From Clostridium acidisoli DSM 12555 (GTDB taxonomy: Bacteria > Bacillota > Clostridia > Clostridiales > Clostridiaceae), in assembly GCF_900176305.1 (NCBI RefSeq), contig NZ_FWXH01000012.1, positions 1-64,000 on the forward strand: a stretch of 64,000 nucleotides of DNA, written 5' to 3'. A model generated the notes under the pieces. It worked only from the letters and a program-made list of their open reading frames with translations. It was not told the DNA's origin and searched no databases. Below are positions 1-7,947 of the stretch, in pieces. Every line of letters starts with the position of its first letter. The first letter of the stretch is position 1. Made by a program: the position numbers and the translations under genes.

Positions 1-18
1 AAACTATCATATTAACAC

Positions 19-37
19 CAAAGGCTACGCCTAAAAG
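19..37. repeat. 19-bp sequence repeated inverted at 7364-7382
   Basis: The sequence CAAAGGCTACGCCTAAAAG occurs here and, exactly reverse-complemented, at 7364-7382, next to the right end of the Tn3-family transposon. Its core AGGC-tac-GCCT is itself a small hairpin. It looks like one module of the hairpin arrays described at 112-236 and 7365-7625. What the module does is unknown. Confidence 0.6.
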
Positions 38-111
38 TAAAACCTATGGTTAAAATACATATTATTGTTGTCTCTAAATATTAAGACACATAAATTCATT
101 ATTTTTCCGAC

Positions 112-236
112 CTAAGGAGCAAAAATTTCCTTAGACTTTATGGATCTATCCATAAACACTTCACCTTTTATCCGCGCTTAGCAGGGATAAAACCCTTCAC
201 CTTACGTCGCAATTTCTTTATATTTCGAACTAAAGA
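112..236. repeat. Hairpin-linker array (locus R1) upstream of cinA
   Basis: This non-coding stretch holds successive short inverted repeats: CTAAGGA/TCCTTAG (112-134), TATGGAT/ATCCATA (139-154), TTTTATCC/GGATAAAA (166-192) and TTCTTTA/TAAAGAA (214-236). The hairpins are unrelated in sequence. The linkers between them are alike: ACACTTCACC (156-165) and ACCCTTCACC (192-201). The tail TTACGTCGCAATTTCTT resembles the ends of loci R2 and R3. No coding potential is evident. Bases 237-354 hold the cinA promoter region (TATAAT at 304-309, weak -35) and a GGGTGG ribosome-binding site. Confidence 0.55.
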
Positions 237-354
237 ATATACAAGTATATCTTTTCCATTAGTTATAAAAAATACTCCTGTTTAGCAGTAATATGCATTA
301 TGGTATAATTTATTTAATAATGACACTAACAAATATAAAAATGGGGTGGAATAA

Positions 355-1602
355 ATGAGAGCTGAAATTTTATCAGTAGGTACAGAACTGTTATTAGGAG
401 ATATACTTAATACTAATGCTCAATATATTGCTAGGGAACTTGCCAATATTGGAGTAAACGTATTTTATCAAACTGTGGTCGGAGACAATCCAGAAAGATT
501 AAAAAATGCATATAATATCGCTGTTAACAGATCTGATATTGTTATAACAACTGGAGGACTAGGACCTACAAAAGATGATTTAACAAAAGAAATAGCAGCA
601 GAATACTTTAATAAAAAATTACTATTAGATGAAAAATCATTAGAAGAGATGATGGGTTTTTTCAAAAAAATAAACAGAGTTCCTACTGAAAACAACAAAA
701 AACAAGCATATTTTCCAGAAGGCTGCATTATTATTGAAAATCATAATGGAACTGCTCCGGGTTGTATTATAGAAGATGGAGGGAAGATTGCAGCTTTACT
801 TCCTGGACCTCCAAAAGAAATGAAACCCATGTTTCAGGAAAGTATAATACCATATCTTAAAAAGTTTCAAGATGGAACACTTGTATCAAAGGTATTAAGG
901 GTTAGTGGAATTGGAGAAAGCAGTGTGGATAAGGAAATTGGACATATAATAGATAGACAAAAGAATCCAACGGTTGCACCTTATGCTAAAGATAATGAGG
1001 TACATTTAAGAGTAACTGCAAAGGGTAAAAATGAAGAAGAAGCACGCAAGCTTATTATTCCAGTAGAAAAGGAGATAAGAGAAGTCCTTGGGGATATAAA
1101 CGTGTATGGAGTAGATGAAGAGTCAATTGAGGAAGTAATAGCGAAAATGCTTATTGAAAACAATCTTACAATCGGAACTGCAGAATCTTGTACAGGTGGT
1201 TTTGTAGCAGGAAAACTTATAGATTATCCTGGTATTTCAAAGGTGTTTTTAGAAGGTGCTGTAACATATAGTAATGAGGCTAAAATGAAAAGGCTAGGTG
1301 TAAAAGAAAGCACATTAAATAAGTTTGGAGCAGTTAGTGGTGAGTGCGCAGCAGAGATGGCCCAAGGTATAGCAAGGACTGCTGGAACTAGCATTGGTAT
1401 TTCTACAACAGGAATAGCAGGACCAGGTGGTGGAAGTGAAGAGAAACCTGTTGGACTTGTGTATGTGGGAATATACATGTTTGGAAAGGTGATTACAAGA
1501 AAATTAAACTTTGCAGGTAGCAGACAAAAAGTTAGAGATAGAGCTACATTTACAATATTAGATTTACTTAGAAGAGAACTTGTAAAATATTTAGAAAAAT
1601 AG
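355..1602 (+). CDS. cinA: CinA, competence/damage-inducible protein A; nicotinamide-nucleotide amidase
   Basis: This is a cytoplasmic two-domain protein of 415 aa, the usual CinA length. Residues about 1-170 form a MoaB/Mog-like molybdopterin-binding fold (SVGTELLLGDILNTNAQYI near the N-terminus, GGLGPTKDD near residue 67). Residues about 255-410 form the CinA/PncC domain, with TAESCTGG near 275 and STTGIAGPGGG in the catalytic region. The PncC domain deamidates NMN in NAD salvage, and some CinA proteins also have ADP-ribose pyrophosphatase activity. The ATG lies behind a GGGTGG site with a TATAAT box at 304-309. The Tn3-family element is inserted 16 bp past the stop, so cinA is intact but may have lost a natural terminator or downstream partner. 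recA, often next to cinA, is not in the window. Confidence 0.95.
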   Translation: MRAEILSVGTELLLGDILNTNAQYIARELANIGVNVFYQTVVGDNPERLKNAYNIAVNRSDIVITTGGLGPTKDDLTKEIAAEYFNKKLLLDEKSLEEMMGFFKKINRVPTENNKKQAYFPEGCIIIENHNGTAPGCIIEDGGKIAALLPGPPKEMKPMFQESIIPYLKKFQDGTLVSKVLRVSGIGESSVDKEIGHIIDRQKNPTVAPYAKDNEVHLRVTAKGKNEEEARKLIIPVEKEIREVLGDINVYGVDEESIEEVIAKMLIENNLTIGTAESCTGGFVAGKLIDYPGISKVFLEGAVTYSNEAKMKRLGVKESTLNKFGAVSGECAAEMAQGIARTAGTSIGISTTGIAGPGGGSEEKPVGLVYVGIYMFGKVITRKLNFAGSRQKVRDRATFTILDLLRRELVKYLEK

Positions 1603-1617
1603 GTTTTGGGTTAACTT

Positions 1618-1655
1618 GGGGTCGCGCCAACATTTCTGACAAAAACCACGCTAAG
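1618..1655 (+). repeat. Left terminal inverted repeat (IRL) of the Tn3-family element
   Basis: This 38-bp terminus starts GGGGTCGCGCCAACATTTC and ends CCACGCTAAG. Compared with the right end read in reverse complement it differs at two positions (T/C at 20, A/T at 28). It lies 16 bp after the cinA stop codon. Confidence 0.92.
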
Positions 1656-2070
1656 GAATTAAATGGTAAAATATTGTACTTTTATCCAAGTTAAGGTGGT
1701 AATACGGAGTAGTGTATGTATCCAGTCGTGTACCAAGAAGTAACAATCATCTTGTATGATATTATCTTTAAGCTCTCTGGTGCACTTGACTTTATGTGAG
1801 CAAAGATAAATGTTAACATTACTTTGATACTGGAGCATTCCTGTAAAGAAAATGAATGAACTTTGAAAAAAATAGATGCCACACTGTAAAATTTGAAATT
1901 TGAGTTGCCTGGCTGTAACCACAAATCAAATAACACAGGAGGTTTCATCTTTATTTGTAACATCTTTTAAATTTTGTACAAATGATAAAGGGTATTGCTT
2001 ATTGAATGGTTAGACTTTTTGGTTTCTATTTTTTTCAGATATAGCCCTTTCCTTAAAATAATTATTCTAA
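1656..2070. other. Left arm of transposon, no recognised gene
   Basis: About 415 bp separate IRL from the marR operator. Open frames on the minus strand (1659-1963) have no convincing ribosome-binding site and no recognisable motifs. I see no plus-strand gene. It could be remnant passenger DNA or the leader of the marR gene. Confidence 0.4.
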
Positions 2071-2104
2071 TTTTGTTGAAATGACAACAAAAAGATATTA
2101 TAAT
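2071..2104 (+). promoter_or_regulatory. marR promoter with overlapping palindromic operator
   Basis: A 22-bp palindrome, TTTTGTTG-AAATGA-CAACAAAA (2071-2092), contains the -35 hexamer TTGAAA (2076-2081). TATAAT (2099-2104) follows at exactly 17 bp. The same operator, TTGTTG-N6-CAACAA, occurs twice before the neighbouring reductase gene. This strongly suggests autorepression by the MarR protein. The palindromes and hexamers are seen directly; the identity of the binding protein is inferred. Confidence 0.75.
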
Positions 2105-2137
2105 ATTGTCAAAGTACCATAAAATTGGAGGACGGTC

Positions 2138-2623
2138 ATGAACAAAGAAGAACAAGTCATAATGAGTTTAAGAAACATGTTGAGTAAGATGGATTTGCTA
2201 AATAATTTTAAAATGAAAGACAGTCTTAAAAGTTATAAGGCTTTTGAAGTACATTGCATTGAATATATTGGAAAAAACGCGGATTCTAACGTGACAAAAC
2301 TTGCAGAATCTTTTTATGTCACTAGGGGTGCCATAAGCAGAATGGCTAAGAAGCTCATAAAAAAAGGTATCGTTGAAAGCTATCAGAAGCCGAATAATAA
2401 GAAAGAAATCTATTTTAGGCTTACTGAGCAAGGGAAAGCAATTAATAAAATTCATGAGGAAATACACAAAGAGTTTCATGAGCGGGATAAAGCCATATTT
2501 GAGCAGATGACTAAGGAACAATTTGACAGCATGCTTAGCTTTGCTGAGAAATATAGTAAGCATTTGGATGGAGAAATACAAGAAGTTGGGTTAGATATAG
2601 GAAATTGCAATAAATTTGAATAA
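2138..2623 (+). CDS. MarR-family transcriptional regulator (transposon passenger)
   Basis: A 161-aa winged-helix protein. Residues about 40-110 carry the MarR fold: NVTKLAESFYVTRGAISRMAK is the helix-turn-helix and KKEIYFRLTEQGKAI the wing. It starts at ATG behind GGAGG (2127-2131). It has no metal or cofactor motif; one Cys near the C-terminus (GNCNKFE) could sense thiol stress, but that is speculation. Its promoter contains one copy of the TTGTTG-N6-CAACAA operator and the downstream reductase gene has two, so it is probably a self-limiting repressor of the reductase that releases DNA on binding a quinone-like, electrophilic or aromatic ligand, as MhqR/YodB-type regulators do. A strong hairpin separates the two genes, so they are separate transcription units. 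Confidence 0.9.
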   Translation: MNKEEQVIMSLRNMLSKMDLLNNFKMKDSLKSYKAFEVHCIEYIGKNADSNVTKLAESFYVTRGAISRMAKKLIKKGIVESYQKPNNKKEIYFRLTEQGKAINKIHEEIHKEFHERDKAIFEQMTKEQFDSMLSFAEKYSKHLDGEIQEVGLDIGNCNKFE

Positions 2624-2678
2624 TGACAATAAAAAATGCAACCTGTTTTAATAGAATCGGCTGCATTTTTTATTGTCA
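2624..2678 (+). terminator. Intrinsic terminator after marR
   Basis: Two perfect 17-nt arms, TGACAATAAAAAATGCA (2624-2640) and its complement (2662-2678), start at the base after the marR stop codon. The A- and T-rich lower stem provides a U-tract in either direction, though no gene reads in from the other side. Confidence 0.75.
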
Positions 2679-2681
2679 TGT

Positions 2682-2739
2682 TTTTGTTGACAGAACAACA
2701 AAATTACGATAAAATAAATTTGTTGACAGAACAACAAAA
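2682..2739 (+). promoter_or_regulatory. Reductase promoter with two MarR operators
   Basis: Two near-identical palindromes of the form TTGTTG-ACAGAA-CAACAA lie at 2682-2703 and 2718-2739, centres 36 bp apart. The first includes the -35 TTGACA (2687-2692); the -10 TAAAAT is at 2710-2715 with a 17-bp spacer. The second covers the expected transcription start. This is a classic double-operator repression layout and uses the half-sites found before marR itself. Confidence 0.75.
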
Positions 2740-2803
2740 GAATAGAGGCAAAAATTTAATTAGTTATGTTTAATTTAAAATGATATAAAGAAGGAGATAA
2801 TTT

Positions 2804-3448
2804 ATGAAACTTATAGCTGTATGTGGTAGTGCAAGAAAACAAGGTAATACCTCAAAAATGTTACATCAAGTAATTGAAGGCGCAAAATCAATAGGAGCTG
2901 AAACTGAATTTGTAAATCTTTTTGATCTTAACTACAAAGGCTGTACCAGTTGTTATGCTTGTAAATTGAAAAACAGTAAATCTTATGGACATTGTATGCA
3001 AAATGATGAACTTAAGCCCTTATTGGAACGTATTGAACAATCAGATGTAATTGTTATTGGCTCGCCTATTTATTATGGCAATCTATCTGGTCAAATGCGT
3101 TCATTTACAGATAGATTGCTTTTCCAATATCTTGATTATGGGGCTAGAGGCACAGGTCCTAAACCCAAAAACTTTAAAACAGCCCTGATAACAACAATGA
3201 ATGGGAGTGATGAAGATTGTATTGAAAGAGGGGTTAAGGATACTTTAAATATTTTAACAGAAATATTTAGTCATACATTGGGTAGTTGTGAATTACTAAA
3301 TTTGACTAATACCGTTATGTTTGACGATTATTCAAAGTACGTTTATGAAATGCCGGATATAGAAGAAAAATCAAATCGCATGGAAAAAATTTCAACTGAA
3401 AATATGAAGAAGGCATTTGATCTGGGAGTCAGACTTATTAAATCTTAG
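2804..3448 (+). CDS. Flavodoxin-fold NAD(P)H-dependent FMN reductase with Cys cluster (transposon passenger)
   Basis: A 214-aa protein of the NADPH-dependent FMN reductase/iron-sulfur flavoprotein superfamily. VCGSARKQGNTSKM (residues 6-19) is the FMN-phosphate loop, and GSPIYYGNLSGQMRSFTDR is the flavin-contacting segment. Cys47, 50, 53 and 64 form a CX2CX2CX10C motif like the [4Fe-4S] ligand set of Isf proteins, though the last spacing is longer than the usual 4-7, so cluster binding is uncertain. The start is ATG behind AAGGAGAT. The likely role is two-electron reduction of quinones, nitroaromatics or azo compounds under control of the neighbouring MarR protein. As transposon cargo it may be a mobile detoxification function. 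Confidence 0.88.
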   Translation: MKLIAVCGSARKQGNTSKMLHQVIEGAKSIGAETEFVNLFDLNYKGCTSCYACKLKNSKSYGHCMQNDELKPLLERIEQSDVIVIGSPIYYGNLSGQMRSFTDRLLFQYLDYGARGTGPKPKNFKTALITTMNGSDEDCIERGVKDTLNILTEIFSHTLGSCELLNLTNTVMFDDYSKYVYEMPDIEEKSNRMEKISTENMKKAFDLGVRLIKS

Positions 3449-3479
3449 TTGGACTTGTCAAGAAACGTTCAGTTTATAT

Positions 3480-3710
3480 ACTAGAGTACCAAAACGGTAT
3501 ATTTATTCAATAGAGAGGCTTAGTTTTGGAACGACAATAAAGAAAATTTTTATGATATTTTTTATTCATAATATATTCCCATTAACAGTCGTTTTAGGGA
3601 CTAAAAGAGTTATATACTTTTTAGTCCTTATTTTTATACTTTTCGGCACCAAAACTATTACCAAAAACAAAGTTTCAAAATTGACTACCGCCCACCATTT
3701 TTGGTACTAT
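3480..3710 (+). other. Candidate res (resolution) region upstream of tnpR
   Basis: About 230 bp of non-coding DNA before the resolvase contains several dyads expected of resolvase subsites. A 30-bp inverted repeat, GGACTAAAA/TTTTAGTCC, lies at 3598-3627 with an AT-rich centre, and TACCAAAAA/TTTTTGGTA arms lie at 3659-3706. Isolated copies of the ACCAAAAC/GTTTTGG half-site lie near 3487, 3523 and 3648. Tn3-type res sites normally sit just upstream of tnpR, which supports the assignment. An open frame at 3417-3713 overlaps the reductase and is probably spurious. Subsite boundaries cannot be fixed by eye. Confidence 0.5.
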
Positions 3711-3727
3711 TAAAGTGAGGTGATAGC

Positions 3728-4282
3728 TTGAATATAGGTTATGCTAGGGTAAGTACTGAAGAACAAAACTTAGATAGGCAAATAGATATACTAAACCGGG
3801 CTGGTTGCAATAGAATTTATGAAGAAAAAGTGGCTGGTATAAAAAAGGATCGGCCTGAGCTTAATAAAATGTTAGATCAAATTCGTAATGGAGATGTAAT
3901 CATAATAGCAGACCTTACAAGATTGAGTAGAAGTGTTAAAGACCTTTTTAGTCTTGTGGAGCAGATTGAAGAAAAAGGAGCTAACATTAAATCAATTAAG
4001 GAATCTTGGGTTGATACTACAACAGCACAAGGAAAACTGATGTTTACTATATTTGCAGGTATTAGTCAGTTTGAACGAGATCTAATATCGCAAAGAACAA
4101 TAGAAGGACTTAATGCAGCACGTGCAAGAGGAAAAAAGGGTGGGCGTCCAAAGACAAATGATAAAGATATTAAATTAGCAGTTAAGATGTATGCTAGCAA
4201 AAATCACAGCATTTCTGAAATTACGAAAGCAACTGGCGTCAGCAAAACTACTCTTTATCGATATATTAACAACAATAAATAG
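3728..4282 (+). CDS. tnpR: TnpR, serine resolvase of the Tn3-family element
   Basis: A 184-aa serine recombinase of typical resolvase/invertase length. The catalytic domain (1 to about 120) starts YARVSTEEQNLDRQ with nucleophile Ser9, and the arginines of LTRLSRSVKDL and ISQFERDLI match the active-site set. A C-terminal Hin-type helix-turn-helix follows (KATGVSKTTLYRYI). It resolves the cointegrate made by TnpA at res. The start is TTG at 3728, supported by GAGGTGAT immediately upstream. It is 32 bp ahead of tnpA in the same orientation and appears intact, so it could still act on related elements. Confidence 0.95.
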   Translation: MNIGYARVSTEEQNLDRQIDILNRAGCNRIYEEKVAGIKKDRPELNKMLDQIRNGDVIIIADLTRLSRSVKDLFSLVEQIEEKGANIKSIKESWVDTTTAQGKLMFTIFAGISQFERDLISQRTIEGLNAARARGKKGGRPKTNDKDIKLAVKMYASKNHSISEITKATGVSKTTLYRYINNNK

Positions 4283-4314
4283 TTCTAGTAATTTAACCAA
4301 GGAGTTGATATGTA

Positions 4315-7280
4315 ATGGCAGCACCAGAAATTTTACTGACAGAGGATCAAAGACTTGAATTTACTCAAATATCACAGAATATTAGTGAATATGAAATTGC
4401 AAAATATTATACTTTTTCTCCATATGATATTGGTATTATTAACAAACATAGAAGAGATTATAACCGTATTGGATTTGCTGTTCAATTAGCTTTACTACGT
4501 AATCCAGGGTGGTCTTTTATCAGTATAAATAATATTTCTGAAAGTGTTTTAAATTACATCTCAGAACAAATACAAGTTAGCTCAAAAGAGCTTGCATTAT
4601 ATGCTCAAAGAGAGAATACAAGACTAGAACATTTACAAGAGATTAGAGAAATATATGGATTCACAAATTATACTGACCAACACACTAAATCCCTAACACA
4701 AACTTTGTTACCTTATGCCATTGAAAATGATAATGTCATAAATCTGATGAAATTAGCAATCAACGAAATTAAAACACAAAAGATAATACTACCAGGTATC
4801 ACTACCATTGAGAAGGTTGTGAGCGAAGTGATAGCAAAGGCTGATGAAGAGTTTATTGAAATTGTAAATAATAGCATTACAAGTGATCAAAAGTTTAAAC
4901 TAGATATGCTTATAAATGCTCAAACTGAGGATACAAATACAAAACTTGGTTGGTTGAAAGAAGATCAAGGACATTCATCACCAAAAGCATTTGCAGAAGT
5001 AATAGAAAGACTAGAATTGATAAGAAGCTTAAAGCTTGAACTAAATATTGCAGGGCTGTATCCAAATAGAATTCGTCAATTATCCAGGTTAGGATCTAAA
5101 TATGAACCATTTTCATTAAGAAGATTTGAAGAAAAAAAGAGATATGCAATATTAGCTTTATACCTATATGAATTAAGCCAAAACCTTATAGATAAAGCAA
5201 TTGAAATACACGACAGACAGATAAATGTTCTATTGTCTAAAGGTCGTAAGAAACAAGAGGAATTACAAAAACAAAATGGTAAGTCATTGAATGAAAAGAT
5301 TGTTCACTATATAGATATTGTGGCTGCTTTGATAAAGGCAAGGGATGAAAAATTAGACCCATTTAAAACATTAGAGTCTGTAATGACATGGAGTAAGTTT
5401 GTAGAATCTGTTGAGGAAGCTAAAAATTTAGCAAGGCCAGTAAGCTATGATTATCTTGACTTGTTGGACAGTCGATATAATCAACTCCCTAGATATACAC
5501 CTGTTTTAGTTAAGTATCTGAAGTTTAATTCAACAAATAATGCTTCAAAACCATTAATTGATGCTATAAATATATTAAATGATATGAATGAGAATGGAAA
5601 TCGAAAAGTTTCTGAAGATGCTCCAACGGATTTTATAGCTAACCGTTGGAACAAATGTTTATATTAAAAAGATGGTTCAATAAACCGCCACTATTATGAA
5701 ATAGCAACACTTACTGAACTTAAAAATAGAATACGCTCTGGAGATGTTTCTGTTGAAGGAAGTAAGAATTTCAAAGACTTTGAAGAATATCTTATACCAC
5801 GTGATGAATGGAACAATGTTAGAAAAACAGGTACAAGGCTTGCAGTTAATCTAGATGTGAGAGAATACCTACAAGAAAGAATTGAATCGTTAAATAGTAG
5901 ATTAAAGTGGTTTTCAAAAAATATTGATACGTTAGATGGTGTAGTGGTTGAAAATTCTAAGATACATATTGATAAATTAGAAAAGGATACCCATCCTGAA
6001 GCTGTTTTATTAAGTCAAAAGTTATATAAAATGATGCCTAGAATTAAACTTCCTGATCTGCTTTTGGAAGTATCAAAGTGGACAGACTTTGATAGAAATT
6101 TTACTCATGCTTCAAGCGGACACGTTACTAAAAGTGAAGAAAAAACAATACTAATGGCAGCTCTTATGGCTATGGGAACTAATATAGGGTTGTCAAAAAT
6201 GGCTGATTCAACTCCTGGCATATCTTATAGACAAATGGCTAATATAGCACAATGGAGATTATATGATGATGCCATGAAAAAAGCACAATCTACACTTGTT
6301 AATTATCATCATAAATTATTTTTAGCAGCCTTTTGGGGTGATGGCAGCACTTCATCCAGTGATGGTATGCGTGTTCAAATTGGGGTGTCTTCCTTACATG
6401 GTGACGTTAATCCACATTACGGAACTGGTAAAGGTGCTACCATGTATAGATTTGTAAGTGATCAATTTTCAACTTTTTACACTAAGGTTATAAATACTAA
6501 TGCCAGGGATGCAGTGCATGTAATTGACGGACTTCTTTATCATGAGACGGACTTAAATATTGAAGAACATTATACAGATACAGCAGGTTACACTGATCAG
6601 GTATTTGGATTAAGCCATTTACTAGGATTTCGCTTTGCACCAAGGATTAGGGATATATCAGAGATTAAACTATATTGTACTGGAAAGGCTAGTGAGTATC
6701 CTAAAATTGAGAGTATTAAGAATGGCAGAATTAATACTAAAACAATTGAGGAAAACTTTGATGATGTATTAAGAATGGCACACTCTATAAGAGAAGGTAA
6801 TGTAACAGGTTCACTTATAATGGGTAAAATAGGTTCTTGTGCAAGGCAAAACGCCTTAGCTACTGCCTTACGAGAAATTGGAAGAATTGAAAAAACTATT
6901 TTTATATTAGACTATATAACTAATGAATCACTTAGAAGGCTATCCAAAGAGGCCTTAATAAAGGAGAAGCTATGAACGCACTTGCTAGAGCTATATTTTT
7001 TGGTAGGCATGGAGAATTTAGAGAAAGAGAGTTGCAAGATCAGCTTCAAAGAGCCAGTGCTCTTAATATTATAATTAATGCTATGAGCATTTGGAATACT
7101 ACTTACTTACAAAAGGCTATAGATCATTTAAAACAGACTTGTGATTTTGATGAAAGTTTACTTAAACATATATCCCCATTAGGATGGGAACATATCAATT
7201 TACTTGGTGAATATAATTTTGATGTTAAAAATGTTCTTGAATCCGATGAATTAAGACCCTTGAATATTAATAATCCATAA
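4315..7280 (+). pseudogene. tnpA: TnpA, Tn3-family transposase, broken by a stop and a frameshift
   Basis: If restored, this is a transposase of about 988 aa, the normal Tn3-family size. Frame 1 runs from ATG 4315 (AAGGAG upstream) to an in-frame TAA at 5665-5667. The same frame continues with clear transposase sequence (KDGSINRHYYEIATLTELKN) up to about 6940. There a one-base deletion, apparently inside an Arg codon of LRR(R)IQRGLNKGE, shifts the frame; the rest (GEAMNALARAIFFGRHGE to HISPLGWEHINLLGEY) is read in frame 3 to 7280. The DDE region (FWGDGSTSSSDG, TDTAGYTDQVFG) is still recognisable. The fragments at 4315-5667, 5857-6975 and 6972-7280 would otherwise be mistaken for three genes. 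The few lesions suggest recent inactivation. Confidence 0.93.
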
Positions 7281-7326
7281 AATGGCTTAGAGTGGGTAAA
7301 AAGTCAACTTTTTATCAATTTAATTC

Positions 7327-7364
7327 CTTAGCGTGGATTTTGTCGGAAATGTTGGCGCGACCCC
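7327..7364 (-). repeat. Right terminal inverted repeat (IRR) of the Tn3-family element
   Basis: This 38-bp terminus reads CTTAGCGTGGATTTTGTCGG on the plus strand and ends GGCGCGACCCC. It is the inverted partner of 1618-1655 with two mismatches. It lies 46 bp past the tnpA stop. Confidence 0.92.
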
Positions 7365-7625
7365 TTTTAGGCGTAGCCTTTGCTGCTCATACTGTGGTTA
7401 ATATTGTAATAAATACTTATACATTGAATACCATGACCTTAGGTCAAAAAATCAGTATCAATATACTTTAGATCATAAACCTTTTGCTGAAAGCAAATTC
7501 TATCACCATTAATGGTATTACCGTTAATTCTTTAATCTTGCCACTCTGGCAATCTTTCACCTTTTTACTTACGTAGTAGAGTAAAATTCTTTAACCAGGT
7601 ACTTCATAATTTCTTAATGTTACGT
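7365..7625. repeat. Hairpin-linker array (locus R2)
   Basis: This is the clearest of the arrays. Unrelated hairpins alternate with a nearly constant 10-nt linker. Hairpin TTTGCT-gaa-AGCAAA (7483-7497) is followed by TTCTATCACC (7498-7507). Hairpin ATTAATGGT/ACCGTTAAT (7508-7528) is followed by TTCTTTAATC (7528-7537). Hairpin TTGCCA-ctc-TGGCAA (7538-7552) is followed by ATCTTTCACC (7552-7561). Hairpin TTTTACT/AGTAAAA (7563-7586) is followed by TTCTTTAACC (7587-7596). Then comes the tail GGTACTTCATAATTTCTT. The segment starts at the transposon's right boundary with the AGGC/GCCT hairpin also present at 19-37. There is no open frame. Confidence 0.65.
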
Positions 7626-7710
7626 AAAAATCGTATTTATTAAAAAATAGTAATAAGTAATTTAAGACTATTCATATACTTATATAAAAATTTTATATAG
7701 GGAGAATTGT

Positions 7711-7911
7711 ATGCAATGTCCTAATATTGAAGCATGTCCATATATTAATAGCAGAGATGGTGAAGATATTATTCAATATAAAAAACAATTTTGTTATGGA
7801 GGTTATTTAAGCTGCGCTAGATATAATGTGGGAAACATTGTAGGAAGTGTACCAGATGATTTGCGTCCAGATGATTATGAAGAACAGGCAAAACTAATTA
7901 ATTCAAAGTAA
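7711..7911 (+). CDS. Small conserved four-cysteine protein
   Basis: A 66-aa protein behind GGGAGAAT with four cysteines: C3 and C9 (CPNIEACPY), C28 and C35 (FCYGGYLSCARY), followed by VPDDLRPDDYE. This layout resembles a short Cys-motif domain seen alone or at the ends of bacterial signalling proteins (CPxx..C..YC.....CARY..VP..L.P). By that comparison it may bind a metal or a small cluster, but no function is established here. It is monocistronic and ends at a hairpin terminator shared with the convergent ABC genes. An AT-rich leader with TTATATAAAAATTTTATATA symmetry precedes it. Confidence 0.75.
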   Translation: MQCPNIEACPYINSRDGEDIIQYKKQFCYGGYLSCARYNVGNIVGSVPDDLRPDDYEEQAKLINSK

Positions 7912-7938
7912 AAAACTAGACATAAAGTCTAGTTTTTT
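7911..7938. terminator. Bidirectional intrinsic terminator
   Basis: AAAAACTAGAC (7911-7921), a 5-nt loop, then GTCTAGTTTTTT (7927-7938). It serves the small Cys protein on the plus strand and the MacB-like permease (ends 7948) on the minus strand. Confidence 0.85.
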
Positions 7939-7947
7939 AGATATATA

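Larger units (their letters stand above)
1618..7364 (+). mobile_element. Tn3-family transposon, 5.75 kb, with MarR/flavodoxin passengers
   Basis: The element is bounded by 38-bp inverted repeats (1618-1655 and 7327-7364) that match at 36 of 38 positions, begin GGGGTCGCGCC and end ACGCTAAG, the hallmark of Tn3-family ends. Similarity continues imperfectly about 20 bp further inward (GAATTAAAT on both sides). The order is a left arm without recognised genes, MarR regulator, flavodoxin-type reductase, a probable res region, TnpR and TnpA. The transposase is disrupted, so the copy is probably immobile unless helped in trans. The 5 bp outside the ends (aactt left, tttta right) are not a direct repeat, so the target duplication is lost or the element arose by recombination. 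Confidence 0.9.

Noticed and set aside
112-236. CRISPR array
   Set aside because: The constant part is a 10-nt linker and the palindromes vary; there are no regular 25-40 nt direct repeats and no cas genes in the window.
1659-2155. Minus-strand open frames in the transposon left arm
   Set aside because: They overlap one another, lack start signals and show no family features; one runs through the marR promoter.
3417-3713. 98-aa open frame between reductase and resolvase
   Set aside because: It overlaps the end of the reductase gene, has no ribosome-binding site or recognisable motif, and spans the dyads of the probable res region.
4315-7280. Three separate transposase genes
   Set aside because: The first two pieces are in the same frame separated by one stop, and the third continues after a single-base shift; together they equal one full-length Tn3 transposase.
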